A stretch of DNA of 64,000 nt, from contig JAUYQQ010000009.1 of the NCBI GenBank assembly GCA_030697165.1, positions 124,001-188,000 of the forward strand, read 5' to 3'. Below, piece by piece: positions 1 through 11,572 of this stretch. The position numbers were made by a program, and so were the translations under genes. How positions within the stretch are numbered: position 1 is the first letter of the stretch; each line of letters opens with the position of its first letter. This DNA is from Acidobacteriota bacterium. Lineage in GTDB: Bacteria; Acidobacteriota; Vicinamibacteria; Vicinamibacterales; UBA2999. Below the pieces are notes generated by a model. That model saw only the letters and a list, made by a program, of their open reading frames with translations, searched no databases and had not been told where the DNA came from.

Positions 1-507
1 CAATGCGCGAATCTCGTCAATCCCCAAGAACCGGCCGTCAATCGGACTTTGAAAACCTCGGCCTTCGATTGGATCGAGCAGCACCCAGCGTCCGGCATCG
101 TCTGGCGTCTCGAACATGATGTGGCCGGCGCCCTGTTCGTCGACATTGGCCTGAAGTATTCGAAAGGGGCGTCCGCGGGAAACGAAGACCGCGCCGAGCG
201 CCCCGGCGGCCCTGCCGCAATCGCCGCCGGTAAGAAGGTAGTCGGCCTCGCTTCGCAGCGGCCACGCGGCGACTTCGCCAACGGCGCCATACTCCTCGAT
301 ATGGCGGAAGCGGGCGGCGACACGCCGGGTGAGCTCAAGTGCGTTGTCGAGCCGGATCTCGCTGGAGATGCCCTCGTTGATGGACGCCGACAGCACGGAT
401 GCCCGGTGCACACGCGCCGCAGCGATCCCGACCACGCACATCAAGCCGACCATCACGCCCAGGCACAGCCGACGGCGGGAGTCCCGATCCCATGCCAATG
501 TCCCCAT
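1..507 (-). CDS. Transglutaminase-like domain protein, C-terminus cut by window edge
   Basis: An open frame runs off the left edge, with ATG at 507 (a GTG at 513 is also possible). The N-terminus has a basic stretch then a hydrophobic segment (LCLGVMVGLMCVVGIAAA, about residues 13-30), so the protein is probably membrane-anchored or exported. Further on, a GGDCGRAAGAL segment, then AGHIMFE and WVLLDP, give a Cys-His-Asp order at the spacing expected of the transglutaminase/papain-like core. Codon use and GC match the neighbours. The C-terminal part is missing, so substrate and role cannot be judged. It lies downstream of the exbD genes on the same strand, but a strong hairpin separates them, so it is probably a separate transcription unit. 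Confidence 0.6.
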   Translation of the reverse strand, partial: MGTLAWDRDSRRRLCLGVMVGLMCVVGIAAARVHRASVLSASINEGISSEIRLDNALELTRRVAARFRHIEEYGAVGEVAAWPLRSEADYLLTGGDCGRAAGALGAVFVSRGRPFRILQANVDEQGAGHIMFETPDDAGRWVLLDPIEGRGFQSPIDGRFLGIDEIRAL

Positions 508-556
508 CTTCACAATCAGCAGTTCATCGTGTCCGTAGGCGCCTCGCGTGGCGTAC

Positions 557-595
557 ACGCACAAGGCCGCCGGGTTGCCCGGCGGCCTTGTGCGT
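557..595. terminator. Perfect 18-bp hairpin, likely terminator after the ton operon
   Basis: Arms 557-574 and 578-595 are exact inverse complements with a three-base loop. It lies 20 bases past the stop of the last exbD gene and before the transglutaminase-like gene. There is no clear U-tract, so termination is inferred from position and stem strength. Confidence 0.6.
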
Positions 596-614
596 ATGTT
601 CTGGCGAGCGGGAG

Positions 615-1094
615 CTAGTTTCCGCCCGTGCGGCCGGCACCGGCGGCAGCGCGGCGCATGCCCTCGGTGATGATGCCGACTTTTTCGACGCCTGCGCCCT
701 TGGCGGCGTCGATCACTTCGACGATCGCGCCGTAGCTGAGCGAGCCGTCGCCGGCGATGAACAGGGTTTTGTCCTTGCGTTCCTCGTAGATCTTACGGAG
801 CGAGTCTTCGAGGTCGGCGATCGTGACATCGCTCTTGTTGATCGAGATCTTCCGGTCGGCGGTGTATTCGATCACGATCTGCGAAACGTCGACCTGGGTC
901 TGCTCGGCGGTCTTGGTTTCGGCCGGCAGGTTGACGTCGAGCCCCTTCTGCGACAGCGGCAGGGCGGCCATGAAGATGACCAGGAGCACGAGCAGCACGT
1001 CGATCATCGGCGTGATGTTCATGTCGCCATTGGCTTCGAGCTTCTTGGCGGTGATGACGCGGTCGGCGCCGAGGTGCTGGTGTGCGTGTGCCAT
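615..1094 (-). CDS. exbD: ExbD/TolR biopolymer transport protein (second copy)
   Basis: This 159-residue protein has the ExbD layout: a short cytoplasmic N-terminus, one transmembrane helix (about residues 30-46) preceded by NITPMIDVLLVLLVIFM, which carries the essential Asp, and a periplasmic domain. Known role: with ExbB it uses the proton gradient to energise TonB and so outer-membrane receptors. It starts one base after the stop of the preceding exbD, indicating translational coupling. Two adjacent ExbDs are common in bacteria with many TonB-dependent receptors. The C-terminal tail (AAAGAGRTGGN) is low complexity. Confidence 0.93.
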   Translation of the reverse strand: MAHAHQHLGADRVITAKKLEANGDMNITPMIDVLLVLLVIFMAALPLSQKGLDVNLPAETKTAEQTQVDVSQIVIEYTADRKISINKSDVTIADLEDSLRKIYEERKDKTLFIAGDGSLSYGAIVEVIDAAKGAGVEKVGIITEGMRRAAAGAGRTGGN

Positions 1095-1095
1095 G

Positions 1096-1536
1096 TCAGT
1101 TACCTCCGCCGGCCAGCAGGGTGCGGTTCTTGGGGTCGGTGATCAGCCCCATGTCCTCAATCCCCATGGCGCGCAATTCGTCCATGAGATCCATGACGGC
1201 GGCATAGCGGGCTTCTTCATCGGCCTTGATGAGGATGATGCGCTCGGCCTTGGTCTCGAGAATCTCTTCGACTTTCTGCCGCAGGTCTTCTTTCCGAACG
1301 GGCAGGCCGTTGACGAAGTACCGGTCGGTCTTGTCGACGGCGACGACCGTCTGGTCCTGCGTTTCCGGCTTGTCCGCGGTATTTGCGGCGAGCGGCAGTT
1401 TGACGTCAGCACCCTTCTGGAGCAGCGGGGCCACGATCATCATGATGATGAGCAGGACCAGCATGACGTCCACGAGGGGCGTGACGTTGATGTCCGATTT
1501 GATTCCGCCTCGGGAACCGCCGACATCCATTGACAT
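1096..1536 (-). CDS. exbD: ExbD/TolR biopolymer transport protein (first copy)
   Basis: The 146-residue protein has a single transmembrane segment with the conserved Asp in INVTPLVDVMLVLLIIMMIV (about residues 17-36) and a periplasmic domain with the GADVKLPLA segment typical of ExbD. It belongs to the tonB-exbB-exbD-exbD operon and is followed at once by the second exbD. A palindromic REP-like repeat lies between it and exbB, which could affect mRNA stability or relative expression. Role: proton-conducting partner of ExbB in the Ton motor. Confidence 0.94.
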   Translation of the reverse strand: MSMDVGGSRGGIKSDINVTPLVDVMLVLLIIMMIVAPLLQKGADVKLPLAANTADKPETQDQTVVAVDKTDRYFVNGLPVRKEDLRQKVEEILETKAERIILIKADEEARYAAVMDLMDELRAMGIEDMGLITDPKNRTLLAGGGN

Positions 1537-1577
1537 AACAGATACTCCTTACCGAATTACCGGGAGGGCGCCTGGCT

Positions 1578-1602
1578 GGGCGGGACTGAAGTCCCGCCCT
1601 CC
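1578..1602. repeat. REP-like palindrome (GGAG foot) between exbB and exbD
   Basis: A 9-bp perfect stem (GGGCGGGAC/GTCCCGCCC) with loop TGAA. On the minus strand it begins with GGAG, one of the tetranucleotides found at the foot of REP elements. Confidence 0.6.
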
Positions 1603-1611
1603 TGGCACCAA

Positions 1612-2382
1612 TTACGCCGTCTTCTTGATGAAGTAGTCGACCATCTCCGACGACGAGTTGTCCATCTCGACGTTGAAGAATTCGAGCTTGCCCGACAGGT
1701 AGTTGTAGAACCACACGGCCGGGATGGCCACGAACAGACCGAGCGCGGTTTCGACGAGCGCTTCGGCGATACCGGCCGAGACGGCGCCGATGCCGCCCGA
1801 ACCCGAGGAGGCGATACCGACGAAGGCGTTGATAACGCCGATGACGGTGCCGAGCAGGCCGACGAACGGCGCGGTCGCGCCGATGGTGGCGAGGCCCGAG
1901 ATGCCCTTCTTGAGGTCGTTCGAGGTCAGCGCGGTGGCGCGCTGAATCGAGCGGCGGACGGTGTCGAGCAGGTCCTCACGCGACAGGTTGCTGCCGCTTT
2001 CCTGTTGAAACTGGTATTCCTGCAGCCCGGCGAGCACGACCTTGGCGAGGTGGCTGTAGCGGTATTCCTTCGCCGCCGACAGGGCGATGGCTTCCTTCAG
2101 CCGGCCTTCCTTGAGGTGCTTGGCGACGAGGGGGGCATACATCTTCGACTGCTTGGTGGCCTGGTTGAAGGTGTAGATGCGCTCGATCGCGACACCCACC
2201 GACCAGAACGACATGATGAACAGCACGATGGCGACGGCCCACGCCGCGGCGCCCATCTGCTCGAACATATCGACCCAGTCGATGCCGGCACCCTCCTGCG
2301 CAAAGGCAGGGGCGCTCGTCATCAGCAACATCGCGAAACCGGCACCAGCGATCCGACCAAACTGCATCTTCCGACCTTCCAT
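1612..2382 (-). CDS. exbB: ExbB/TolQ/MotA-family proton channel protein
   Basis: The 256-residue protein has a cleavable-looking signal peptide (ends AFAQ, about residue 29), then three transmembrane regions: about 42-64 (AVAIVLFIMSFWSVGVAIER), 160-185 and 205-230. The conserved MotA/TolQ/ExbB core is visible in LATIGATAPFVGLLGTVIGV followed by GIAEALVETALGLFVAIPAV. Known role: forms the pentameric channel of the Ton complex together with ExbD. A GGAGG ribosome-binding site lies 6 bases before the ATG. The signal-peptide-bearing form is common in Bacteroidota and Acidobacteriota. It sits between tonB and exbD in the operon. Confidence 0.95.
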   Translation of the reverse strand: MEGRKMQFGRIAGAGFAMLLMTSAPAFAQEGAGIDWVDMFEQMGAAAWAVAIVLFIMSFWSVGVAIERIYTFNQATKQSKMYAPLVAKHLKEGRLKEAIALSAAKEYRYSHLAKVVLAGLQEYQFQQESGSNLSREDLLDTVRRSIQRATALTSNDLKKGISGLATIGATAPFVGLLGTVIGVINAFVGIASSGSGGIGAVSAGIAEALVETALGLFVAIPAVWFYNYLSGKLEFFNVEMDNSSSEMVDYFIKKTA

Positions 2383-2435
2383 CGCTATCCTCCAGAAAAA
2401 AAACGGCTTACTACGTTTGAAAACCTTCGCTGAGC

Positions 2436-2461
2436 AGGCGGGTCTACAGACCCGCCTCTAC
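2436..2461. repeat. REP-like palindrome (GTAG foot) overlapping the tonB stop
   Basis: A 10-bp stem AGGCGGGTCT/AGACCCGCCT with a two-base loop, followed by CTAC (GTAG on the minus strand). The TAG stop codon of tonB (2458-2460) is part of this GTAG. The same stem family occurs at 32513-32538 and 39235-39259. Confidence 0.75.
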
Positions 2462-3171
2462 TGCAGCGTGAACTGCACCGTGACGGTCATGATGACCGGC
2501 ACCGGCACGCCGTTGAGCAAGGTCGGTGTAAACACCCACTGTCGCACCGCGTCGAGTGCCGCCTGATCCAGCAGCGGAATCGAGCGCAGCACCTTGGCAT
2601 CCTTCACCGCGCCGTCGGGGCCGATGGTGGCCTCGATGATCACGATGCCCTGGACGCGCGCCGACTGCGCGATCGGGGGATACGTCGGCCGCACGTCGCG
2701 GGTCTTCTGCGGCGGCTTGATATTGCCGCCGACGCGCACCGGCGCGGCGGGTGGCGGCGGGGGCGGCGGCGGTTCCGGGATGCCGCCGGTGATGCCACCG
2801 GCGACGCCGCCGATGATGCCGCCTTCGACGCCGGCTGACCGCTCGAAGCCGGCCTCGAGACCGGTCTCTGCCTTGATTTCCTTGGGCGCCTCGAGCGGCG
2901 CCGCATCAGGGCTCACATCCATGGGAGGTGGCGGCGCCTTCGCCTCCGGTGGCGGGGGCGGCGGGGGCGGAGGCGGTGGTGGGGGCGGAGCCGCCACAAA
3001 CGCCATCATCGAAGGCGTCGTCGGCAAGACCCCGGTCGCCATCAACGGAACGATGACCAACGCAGCAACGATCGTCGCCTGGATCAACATGGTCAGTGGC
3101 ACGGTGTACCACATCTTGTTGCCCATTTTGATTGATGGATCGACGACATCACCAAACATGTCGCGTGGCAC
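2458..3171 (-). CDS. tonB: TonB energy-transducing protein
   Basis: 237 residues: a cytoplasmic N-terminus, one transmembrane helix (about residues 25-47), a proline-rich periplasmic spacer with an uninterrupted run of 14 prolines and a second Pro run, a glycine-rich hinge, and a C-terminal TonB domain (about 155-237) with RPTYPPIAQSARVQGIVI and VRQWVFTPTLLNGVPV. Role: transmits the ExbB/ExbD proton-motor energy to outer-membrane receptors such as the one at 44984-47998. The start is GTG at 3171, supported by AGGAGG 4 bases upstream. First gene of its operon. The stop codon lies inside a REP element. Confidence 0.95.
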   Translation of the reverse strand: MPRDMFGDVVDPSIKMGNKMWYTVPLTMLIQATIVAALVIVPLMATGVLPTTPSMMAFVAAPPPPPPPPPPPPPPEAKAPPPPMDVSPDAAPLEAPKEIKAETGLEAGFERSAGVEGGIIGGVAGGITGGIPEPPPPPPPPAAPVRVGGNIKPPQKTRDVRPTYPPIAQSARVQGIVIIEATIGPDGAVKDAKVLRSIPLLDQAALDAVRQWVFTPTLLNGVPVPVIMTVTVQFTLQ

Positions 3172-3189
3172 TGTTCCTCCTGCTCTCGT

Positions 3190-3213
3190 CGAACAAGCCG
3201 ACCGGCTTGTTCG
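3190..3213. promoter_or_regulatory. 11-bp perfect palindrome in the tonB leader
   Basis: CGAACAAGCCG and its exact inverse complement flank a two-base centre, 19 bases upstream of the tonB start. On the minus strand it is preceded by TATTTTTTAGA, so it may be an operator or a leader hairpin. Function is inferred from position only. Confidence 0.45.
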
Positions 3214-3362
3214 TCTAAAAAATATGTCGCCTAATGAGCGACGCCAAAAGAGCGCCGATTATCCCAACGCCGAAAACGACTGTCAACGCCGGAACCCGGC
3301 CGAGTTAACGGCCTGTCTTCAATTAGACACCGGTTCCCGGCATCGGCTCCCTGAAAAAACGC
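3214..3362. other. Non-coding stretch upstream of tonB
   Basis: No supportable gene. It must hold the tonB operon promoter; AT-rich sequence around 3215-3235 (minus strand TATTTTTTAG) is the best -10 region, but no convincing -35 was identified. Confidence 0.4.
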
Positions 3363-3397
3363 CGAGGGGCCAGATATCGAAGGTATCTGACCCCTCG
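3363..3397. repeat. Hairpin repeat of the GGGGTCAGATACC type
   Basis: Arms CGAGGGGCCAGATA and TATCTGACCCCTCG pair with one mismatch around a GGTATC-like centre. I know this motif as a dispersed palindrome in several bacterial groups. It may also terminate transcripts from either side. Confidence 0.55.
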
Positions 3398-3497
3398 TGT
3401 GAATGCCCGGCGATTCTAGTCGTGCTCGGATCCCCGCGTCAACGGCTTGATGGGCTGAAAACCATGTAAATTCCGCATGATTACCAACAATTACAAC

Positions 3498-3545
3498 GTT
3501 CACAGGTGCACTGGTTCACAGGTGCACTAGTTCACGGGTGCACCG
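3498..3545. repeat. Three tandem copies of a 16-bp unit
   Basis: Units at 3498-3513, 3514-3529 and 3530-3545 share GTTCAC(A/G)GGTGCAC. They lie just past the hppA stop. A related TTCACGGG/TTCACTGG run is found at 27039-27090. The region 3398-3571 shows no gene. Confidence 0.75.
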
Positions 3546-3571
3546 GTCCCCAGTGCATCCGTTCACCTGAG

Positions 3572-6035
<2,464 letters not shown>

Positions 6036-6058
<23 letters not shown>

Positions 6059-6656
6059 CGTGTCCTGTCCTCGTACTGATCTGCGGGGGCAGCGCCATGC
6101 CGCCCGTTAAGAAAATCCGCACGCCGTCTTCCACCGACAAACTCGGGAACGTCGCCTGGTGCCGCGGGTAGACCAACACATCACCGAGATACAGGTGATT
6201 GGTCGGCACGTACACCGCCACCATCCGCTCCGGTCCCGCGCCGCGATCGAGCGTGAACTCGCGCGTCAGGAACCCCATCACCATGCCGCGCCGCTGATCG
6301 TCGACGATCACGACCTTCTTGAAGCCCGTCTCGCTGTCAGGCGAGAAGGCCGCCACCAACTGCTTCACCGGCGCATACACGGTCTTGAAGAGCGGCACGT
6401 TCAGCAGCCACATCTCCCCGCGCCGCAGGATCCGCCGGCCAATCACGTTGGTCGCCAGCGCCCCGGTCAACAGGATCGCCGCCGTCGTGACCAGCACGCC
6501 CAGCCCCGGCACCTCGCGGCCGAACAGGTTCGTCGACAGCGGCGTCGCCACCCCGTCGATGAAGCGGAACAGCCAGACGAGCGTGACGACCGTGATGAAC
6601 AACGGCACCGTCACGACCAAGCCGGCCAGGAAACTCCGGCGCAGCCACTGCATCAT
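6036..6656 (-). CDS. DUF502 family inner-membrane protein
   Basis: 206 residues with two N-terminal hydrophobic segments (about 8-31 and 54-72), followed by NVIGRRILRRGEMWLLNVPL and VYAPVKQLVAAFSP, hallmarks of the DUF502 family, and a soluble C-terminal part with MVAVYVPTNHLYLGDVLVYP. Molecular function is unknown. The gene is packed between uppP (3-base gap) and hppA (overlap), so it is co-transcribed with the Sec/UppP group and may act at the inner membrane. Confidence 0.85.
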
Positions 6657-6659
6657 TAC

Positions 6660-7475
6660 TCACACCGCCCGGCTGAGCAGCCACGCGAACGTGACCGCCG
6701 CCAGGGCAAAACGATAGTACGCAAACACCGCCAGCGAGTGCCCCGCAAGATACCGCACAAAGTACTTCACCGTGACGTAGCCCACGACCGCCGACGTCAC
6801 CAGGCCCACCAGCATCAGCGTGACCGGCAGACCCGCGGTGCCCACCTCGGACAGTGCCAGCGCTTCCTTGGCCGCGGCCGCGACGATGGCCGGCAGGCTC
6901 ATCAGGAACACAAACCGCGCCGCCGTATCGCGCCGCAACCCCAGCAGCAGGCCGACCGTGAGGGTCGCCCCCGATCGCGACATGCCGGGCGCCAGCGCCG
7001 ACGCCTGGGCCAGGCCAATCAGCATGGCCTCGCCGTAACCGAGCGACCGCGCGTCGCGCGTCTTGCGCCCGACCCACTCGGCCACCAGCAGGCCGACCCC
7101 GCCCACCACCAGCATCACCGCGACCACCACCGGCGAGCGCAACTGCGTTTCAATGACGTCGGCCCACAGGCCACCGACGATCACGATCGGGATGGTGCCG
7201 GCGATGATCAGCCGGCCGAGCCGTTCCCATTCGCCGTCGCGTCCGCCAAGCGCGCCCGGGGCCGCCATGATTAGCTGCGCAACGTCGGCGCGGAAAAACG
7301 CCACCACCGCCAGCAGCGTGCCGACGTGGCACGCCACGTCGAACGCAATTCCAAACCGGCCGGGATCCCAGCCGAAAAACGCCCGCGCCAGGATCAGGTG
7401 GCCCGAACTGGACACCGGCAGGAACTCGGTCAGTCCCTGGACGACGCCCAACAACGCGGCCGACAGTAAATCCAC
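6660..7475 (-). CDS. uppP: Undecaprenyl-diphosphatase (BacA family)
   Basis: 271 residues, polytopic. Two family motifs are clear: LGVVQGLTEFLPVSSSGHLI (about 8-27) and PGMSRSGATLTVGLLLGLRR (about 162-181). These carry the Glu, Ser, His and Arg residues of the active site. Known role: dephosphorylates undecaprenyl pyrophosphate to recycle the lipid carrier for peptidoglycan and O-antigen; overexpression gives bacitracin resistance. Length is usual for the family. It lies 30 bases after secF and 3 before the DUF502 gene. Confidence 0.95.
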   Translation of the reverse strand: MDLLSAALLGVVQGLTEFLPVSSSGHLILARAFFGWDPGRFGIAFDVACHVGTLLAVVAFFRADVAQLIMAAPGALGGRDGEWERLGRLIIAGTIPIVIVGGLWADVIETQLRSPVVVAVMLVVGGVGLLVAEWVGRKTRDARSLGYGEAMLIGLAQASALAPGMSRSGATLTVGLLLGLRRDTAARFVFLMSLPAIVAAAAKEALALSEVGTAGLPVTLMLVGLVTSAVVGYVTVKYFVRYLAGHSLAVFAYYRFALAAVTFAWLLSRAV

Positions 7476-7505
7476 CAGTGTCTCTTCGCCAGGCTCCGCG
7501 GCGGC

Positions 7506-8441
7506 TTACGACGCCTTGCGGGCGCCCGGCGTGCGGGCCTTGGCCTGCTTGGCGCCAAGGAGGGTCGCGATCGCAGCCGCAATAAAGATGGTCGAATAGG
7601 TGCCGCTGGCGATCCCCACCAGCATCGTGAACGCGAACCCCTCGAGCACTTCGCCACCGAACAGGAACAGCGACAACACCGCCATGAACGTGGTGCCGGC
7701 CGTGATCACCGTGCGGCTGAGGGTCTGGTTGACGCTCAGGTTGACGATGGTATCGAGCGAGTCGCGGCGCTTGCTCTTCAGGTTCTCGCGCACCCGGTCG
7801 AAAATGACGATCGTGTCATTCACTGAATAGCCGGTAATCGCCAGGATCGCTGCCACCACGTTGAGCGACAGGTCGTAACCGAAGAAGGCGAGGAACGCAA
7901 AGGTCACCAGCACGTCGTGCAGGGTCGCGGCGATCGCGCCAAGGGCAAAGGCGAAGCGGAACCGCAAGCCGATGTAGATGGTGATGCCGAACAGCGACGC
8001 CAGGGTCGCGTAAATGCCCTTGCGCTGGAGGTCGGCGCCGATCACCGGACCGACAATCTCCTGGCTGCGCACCTCGAACCCGCCGAGGTTGGCCTTGGTG
8101 ATCGAGTCGACGATGGCGCGCGCATTCTGCTCGAGCGCGGCGCCTTCCTCCTGCACCAGCTGCGGCACGCGAATCAGGATCTCGTTGTTCGCCTCGTCGC
8201 CATAGCTCTGGATGACGTTCTCACCCGACATGCCGGCCGCGAGCGCCGAGCGCACCTGGTCCACGGTGATGGGCTGTTCGAACTTCACCACCACGATGGT
8301 GCCGCCAGAGAAGTCGATGCCGAGCGGCAGGCCCCGCATGACCACGAAGCCAATGCCCCCGAGCACGATCAGCGTGGACAGGGCGATGGCGTGCCAGCGC
8401 CACTTGATGAAGTCGAAGTTGGAGTTATCGAAGATGCCCAT
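7506..8441 (-). CDS. secF: Protein translocase subunit SecF
   Basis: 311 residues, six predicted membrane helices, with the first periplasmic domain after helix 1. MRGLPLGIDFSGGTIVVV (about 35-52) is the SecD/SecF signature, and GYSVNDTIVIFDRVRENLK (about 208-226) is the conserved helix-4 motif with the Asp used in proton coupling. Role: with SecD and YajC it uses the proton gradient to pull exported proteins through SecYEG. It follows secD after a 4-base gap. The C-terminus is basic. Confidence 0.96.
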   Translation of the reverse strand: MGIFDNSNFDFIKWRWHAIALSTLIVLGGIGFVVMRGLPLGIDFSGGTIVVVKFEQPITVDQVRSALAAGMSGENVIQSYGDEANNEILIRVPQLVQEEGAALEQNARAIVDSITKANLGGFEVRSQEIVGPVIGADLQRKGIYATLASLFGITIYIGLRFRFAFALGAIAATLHDVLVTFAFLAFFGYDLSLNVVAAILAITGYSVNDTIVIFDRVRENLKSKRRDSLDTIVNLSVNQTLSRTVITAGTTFMAVLSLFLFGGEVLEGFAFTMLVGIASGTYSTIFIAAAIATLLGAKQAKARTPGARKAS

Positions 8442-8445
8442 ATGA

Positions 8446-10002
8446 CTAAATTGAAAGCTTCGCGACCGCCCGGCGGGACAGGCCCAACTCGAACAGGGTG
8501 CGCGAGACGAAGTATGCGGTGAAGACGTTGGTCAAAAGGCCGATGGTCAGCGTCATCGCAAACCCGCGGATCGGACCGGTACCGAACTGGAACAGAAAGG
8601 CCGCCGAAATCAGCGAGGCGACGTGCGTGTCGAGAATGGTCAGCAGCACGCGATCGAAGCCCGCCGCCACCGCCTGTTTCACGCCCTTGCCGGAGCGTAA
8701 CTCCTCCTTGATGCGCTCGAAGATCAGCACATTCGAGTCCACGCCCATGCCGATGGTCAGGATGAAGCCGGCAATGCCGGGCAGCGTCATGGTGGCCCCG
8801 ACATAGGCCATCAGGCCGAGCAGCAGGGTCAGGTTGATGCTGATCGAGATGAGCGCGTTGATGCCGGCCAGCTTGTAATAGAACAGCATGAACAGCGTCA
8901 CGATCATCAGGCCGCCAAGGGCGGCGGTCACGCCCGCGCGTACGGAGTCGGCACCAAGCGACGGCCCCACCGTGCGCTCTTCGAGGTAAGTCAGCGACGC
9001 CGGCAGCGCGCCGGAGCGCAGTTTCAGGGACAGATCCTGCGATTCCTGGTTCGTGAAGTTGCCGGTGATGCGGCCCTCATCGTCAATCCGCGACTGGATG
9101 ACCGGCGCCGACTGCACGCGGCCATCGAGCACAATCGCCAACTGGCGGCCAATGTTCGCCTGCGTGAACAGGCCGAACTTGCGCGCCCCCTCGTTGTTCA
9201 GCGAGAAGCTGACCGCCGGACGGTTGTTCTCGTCGAGCGTGGGCCGCGCGTTGCGAAGGTCGCGGCCGGTCACCGCCGCCACCCGTCGAATCACGTAGTA
9301 GCCGGTGCTGGCGGCCTGGCCCGGGGCGCCCTCGATCACGCCCGGCAGGACCTCCAGGTCGGCGGCGAGGTTGCCGCCAAACGCCTGGCGGGCCGCGGCT
9401 TCGTCAGGGAACGGCCCCTGCTCGACCTGCTTCAGCTCCAGCAGCGCCGTCGAGCGGATGATCTCCTTCGCGCGGTTCACGTCGGTGACGCCCGGCAACT
9501 GCACCAGGATCTGGTCAGCGCCACTGTGGCGCGCGATGATCGGCTCGGCGACACCCAGTTCGTTCACGCGGCGCTCGATCGTCTGCAGCGCCTGATTGAC
9601 GGTGTCTTCGCGCAAGTTGACGACCACGTTCGGCTTGAGGGTGAAGGTGTAGCCACCGGCCCCGGACGAACGGTCGTAGTTCACTTCCACTTCGGTCAGC
9701 GCGGCGCGAAACGCCGCATCCTGCTCGGCCGGCACGCCGGTCACGCTGAACGAATTGGCGTTGCCCACGGCCACGCCGCCGACGGGGATACTAGCCGTCT
9801 TCAGCTGCTCCGCCAGCCGGTCGGCGGTGGTCTGCGTCTCGAGCCTGAGCGCGTCATCGGTCTGGACGCGCATCACCAGGTGCACGCCGCCCTTCAGGTC
9901 CAACCCGAGGCGGACCTTTTCGCCCGGCGGGTAGAACGCGAAGATCGACAGCGCGGTAACGCCGAGAATGACAAGGACTTTCCAACGAAGGTTCTTCGAC
10001 AT
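8446..10002 (-). CDS. secD: Protein translocase subunit SecD
   Basis: 518 residues with a large periplasmic domain between helix 1 and helix 2. The motifs KVRLGLDLKGGVHLVMRV (near residue 30) and GMGVDSNVLIFERIKEELR (about 417-435) are diagnostic. TVGPSLGADSVRAGVTAAL marks the start of the membrane domain. Role: ancillary Sec translocase motor that promotes late translocation at the periplasmic face. It has the standard order yajC-secD-secF, with 3-base and 4-base gaps. Length is slightly shorter than the E. coli protein. Confidence 0.97.
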   Translation of the reverse strand: MSKNLRWKVLVILGVTALSIFAFYPPGEKVRLGLDLKGGVHLVMRVQTDDALRLETQTTADRLAEQLKTASIPVGGVAVGNANSFSVTGVPAEQDAAFRAALTEVEVNYDRSSGAGGYTFTLKPNVVVNLREDTVNQALQTIERRVNELGVAEPIIARHSGADQILVQLPGVTDVNRAKEIIRSTALLELKQVEQGPFPDEAAARQAFGGNLAADLEVLPGVIEGAPGQAASTGYYVIRRVAAVTGRDLRNARPTLDENNRPAVSFSLNNEGARKFGLFTQANIGRQLAIVLDGRVQSAPVIQSRIDDEGRITGNFTNQESQDLSLKLRSGALPASLTYLEERTVGPSLGADSVRAGVTAALGGLMIVTLFMLFYYKLAGINALISISINLTLLLGLMAYVGATMTLPGIAGFILTIGMGVDSNVLIFERIKEELRSGKGVKQAVAAGFDRVLLTILDTHVASLISAAFLFQFGTGPIRGFAMTLTIGLLTNVFTAYFVSRTLFELGLSRRAVAKLSI

Positions 10003-10005
10003 GGC

Positions 10006-11558
<1,553 letters not shown>

Positions 11559-11559
11559 T

Positions 11560-11565
11560 TATTAT
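11560..11565 (+). promoter_or_regulatory. Candidate -10 box of ddl
   Basis: TATTAT seven bases before the ATG at 11573, which would give a leaderless transcript. No clear -35 at standard distance because the palindrome occupies that space. Confidence 0.45.
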
Positions 11566-11572
11566 TCCAGTA

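Noticed and set aside
2930-2995. Frameshift-prone or assembly error in the tonB proline tract
   Set aside because: The run uses mixed codons and the frame is intact on both sides; proline runs are normal in TonB.
3498-3545. Possible CRISPR or iteron cluster
   Set aside because: The 16-bp units are contiguous with no spacers and no replication genes nearby.
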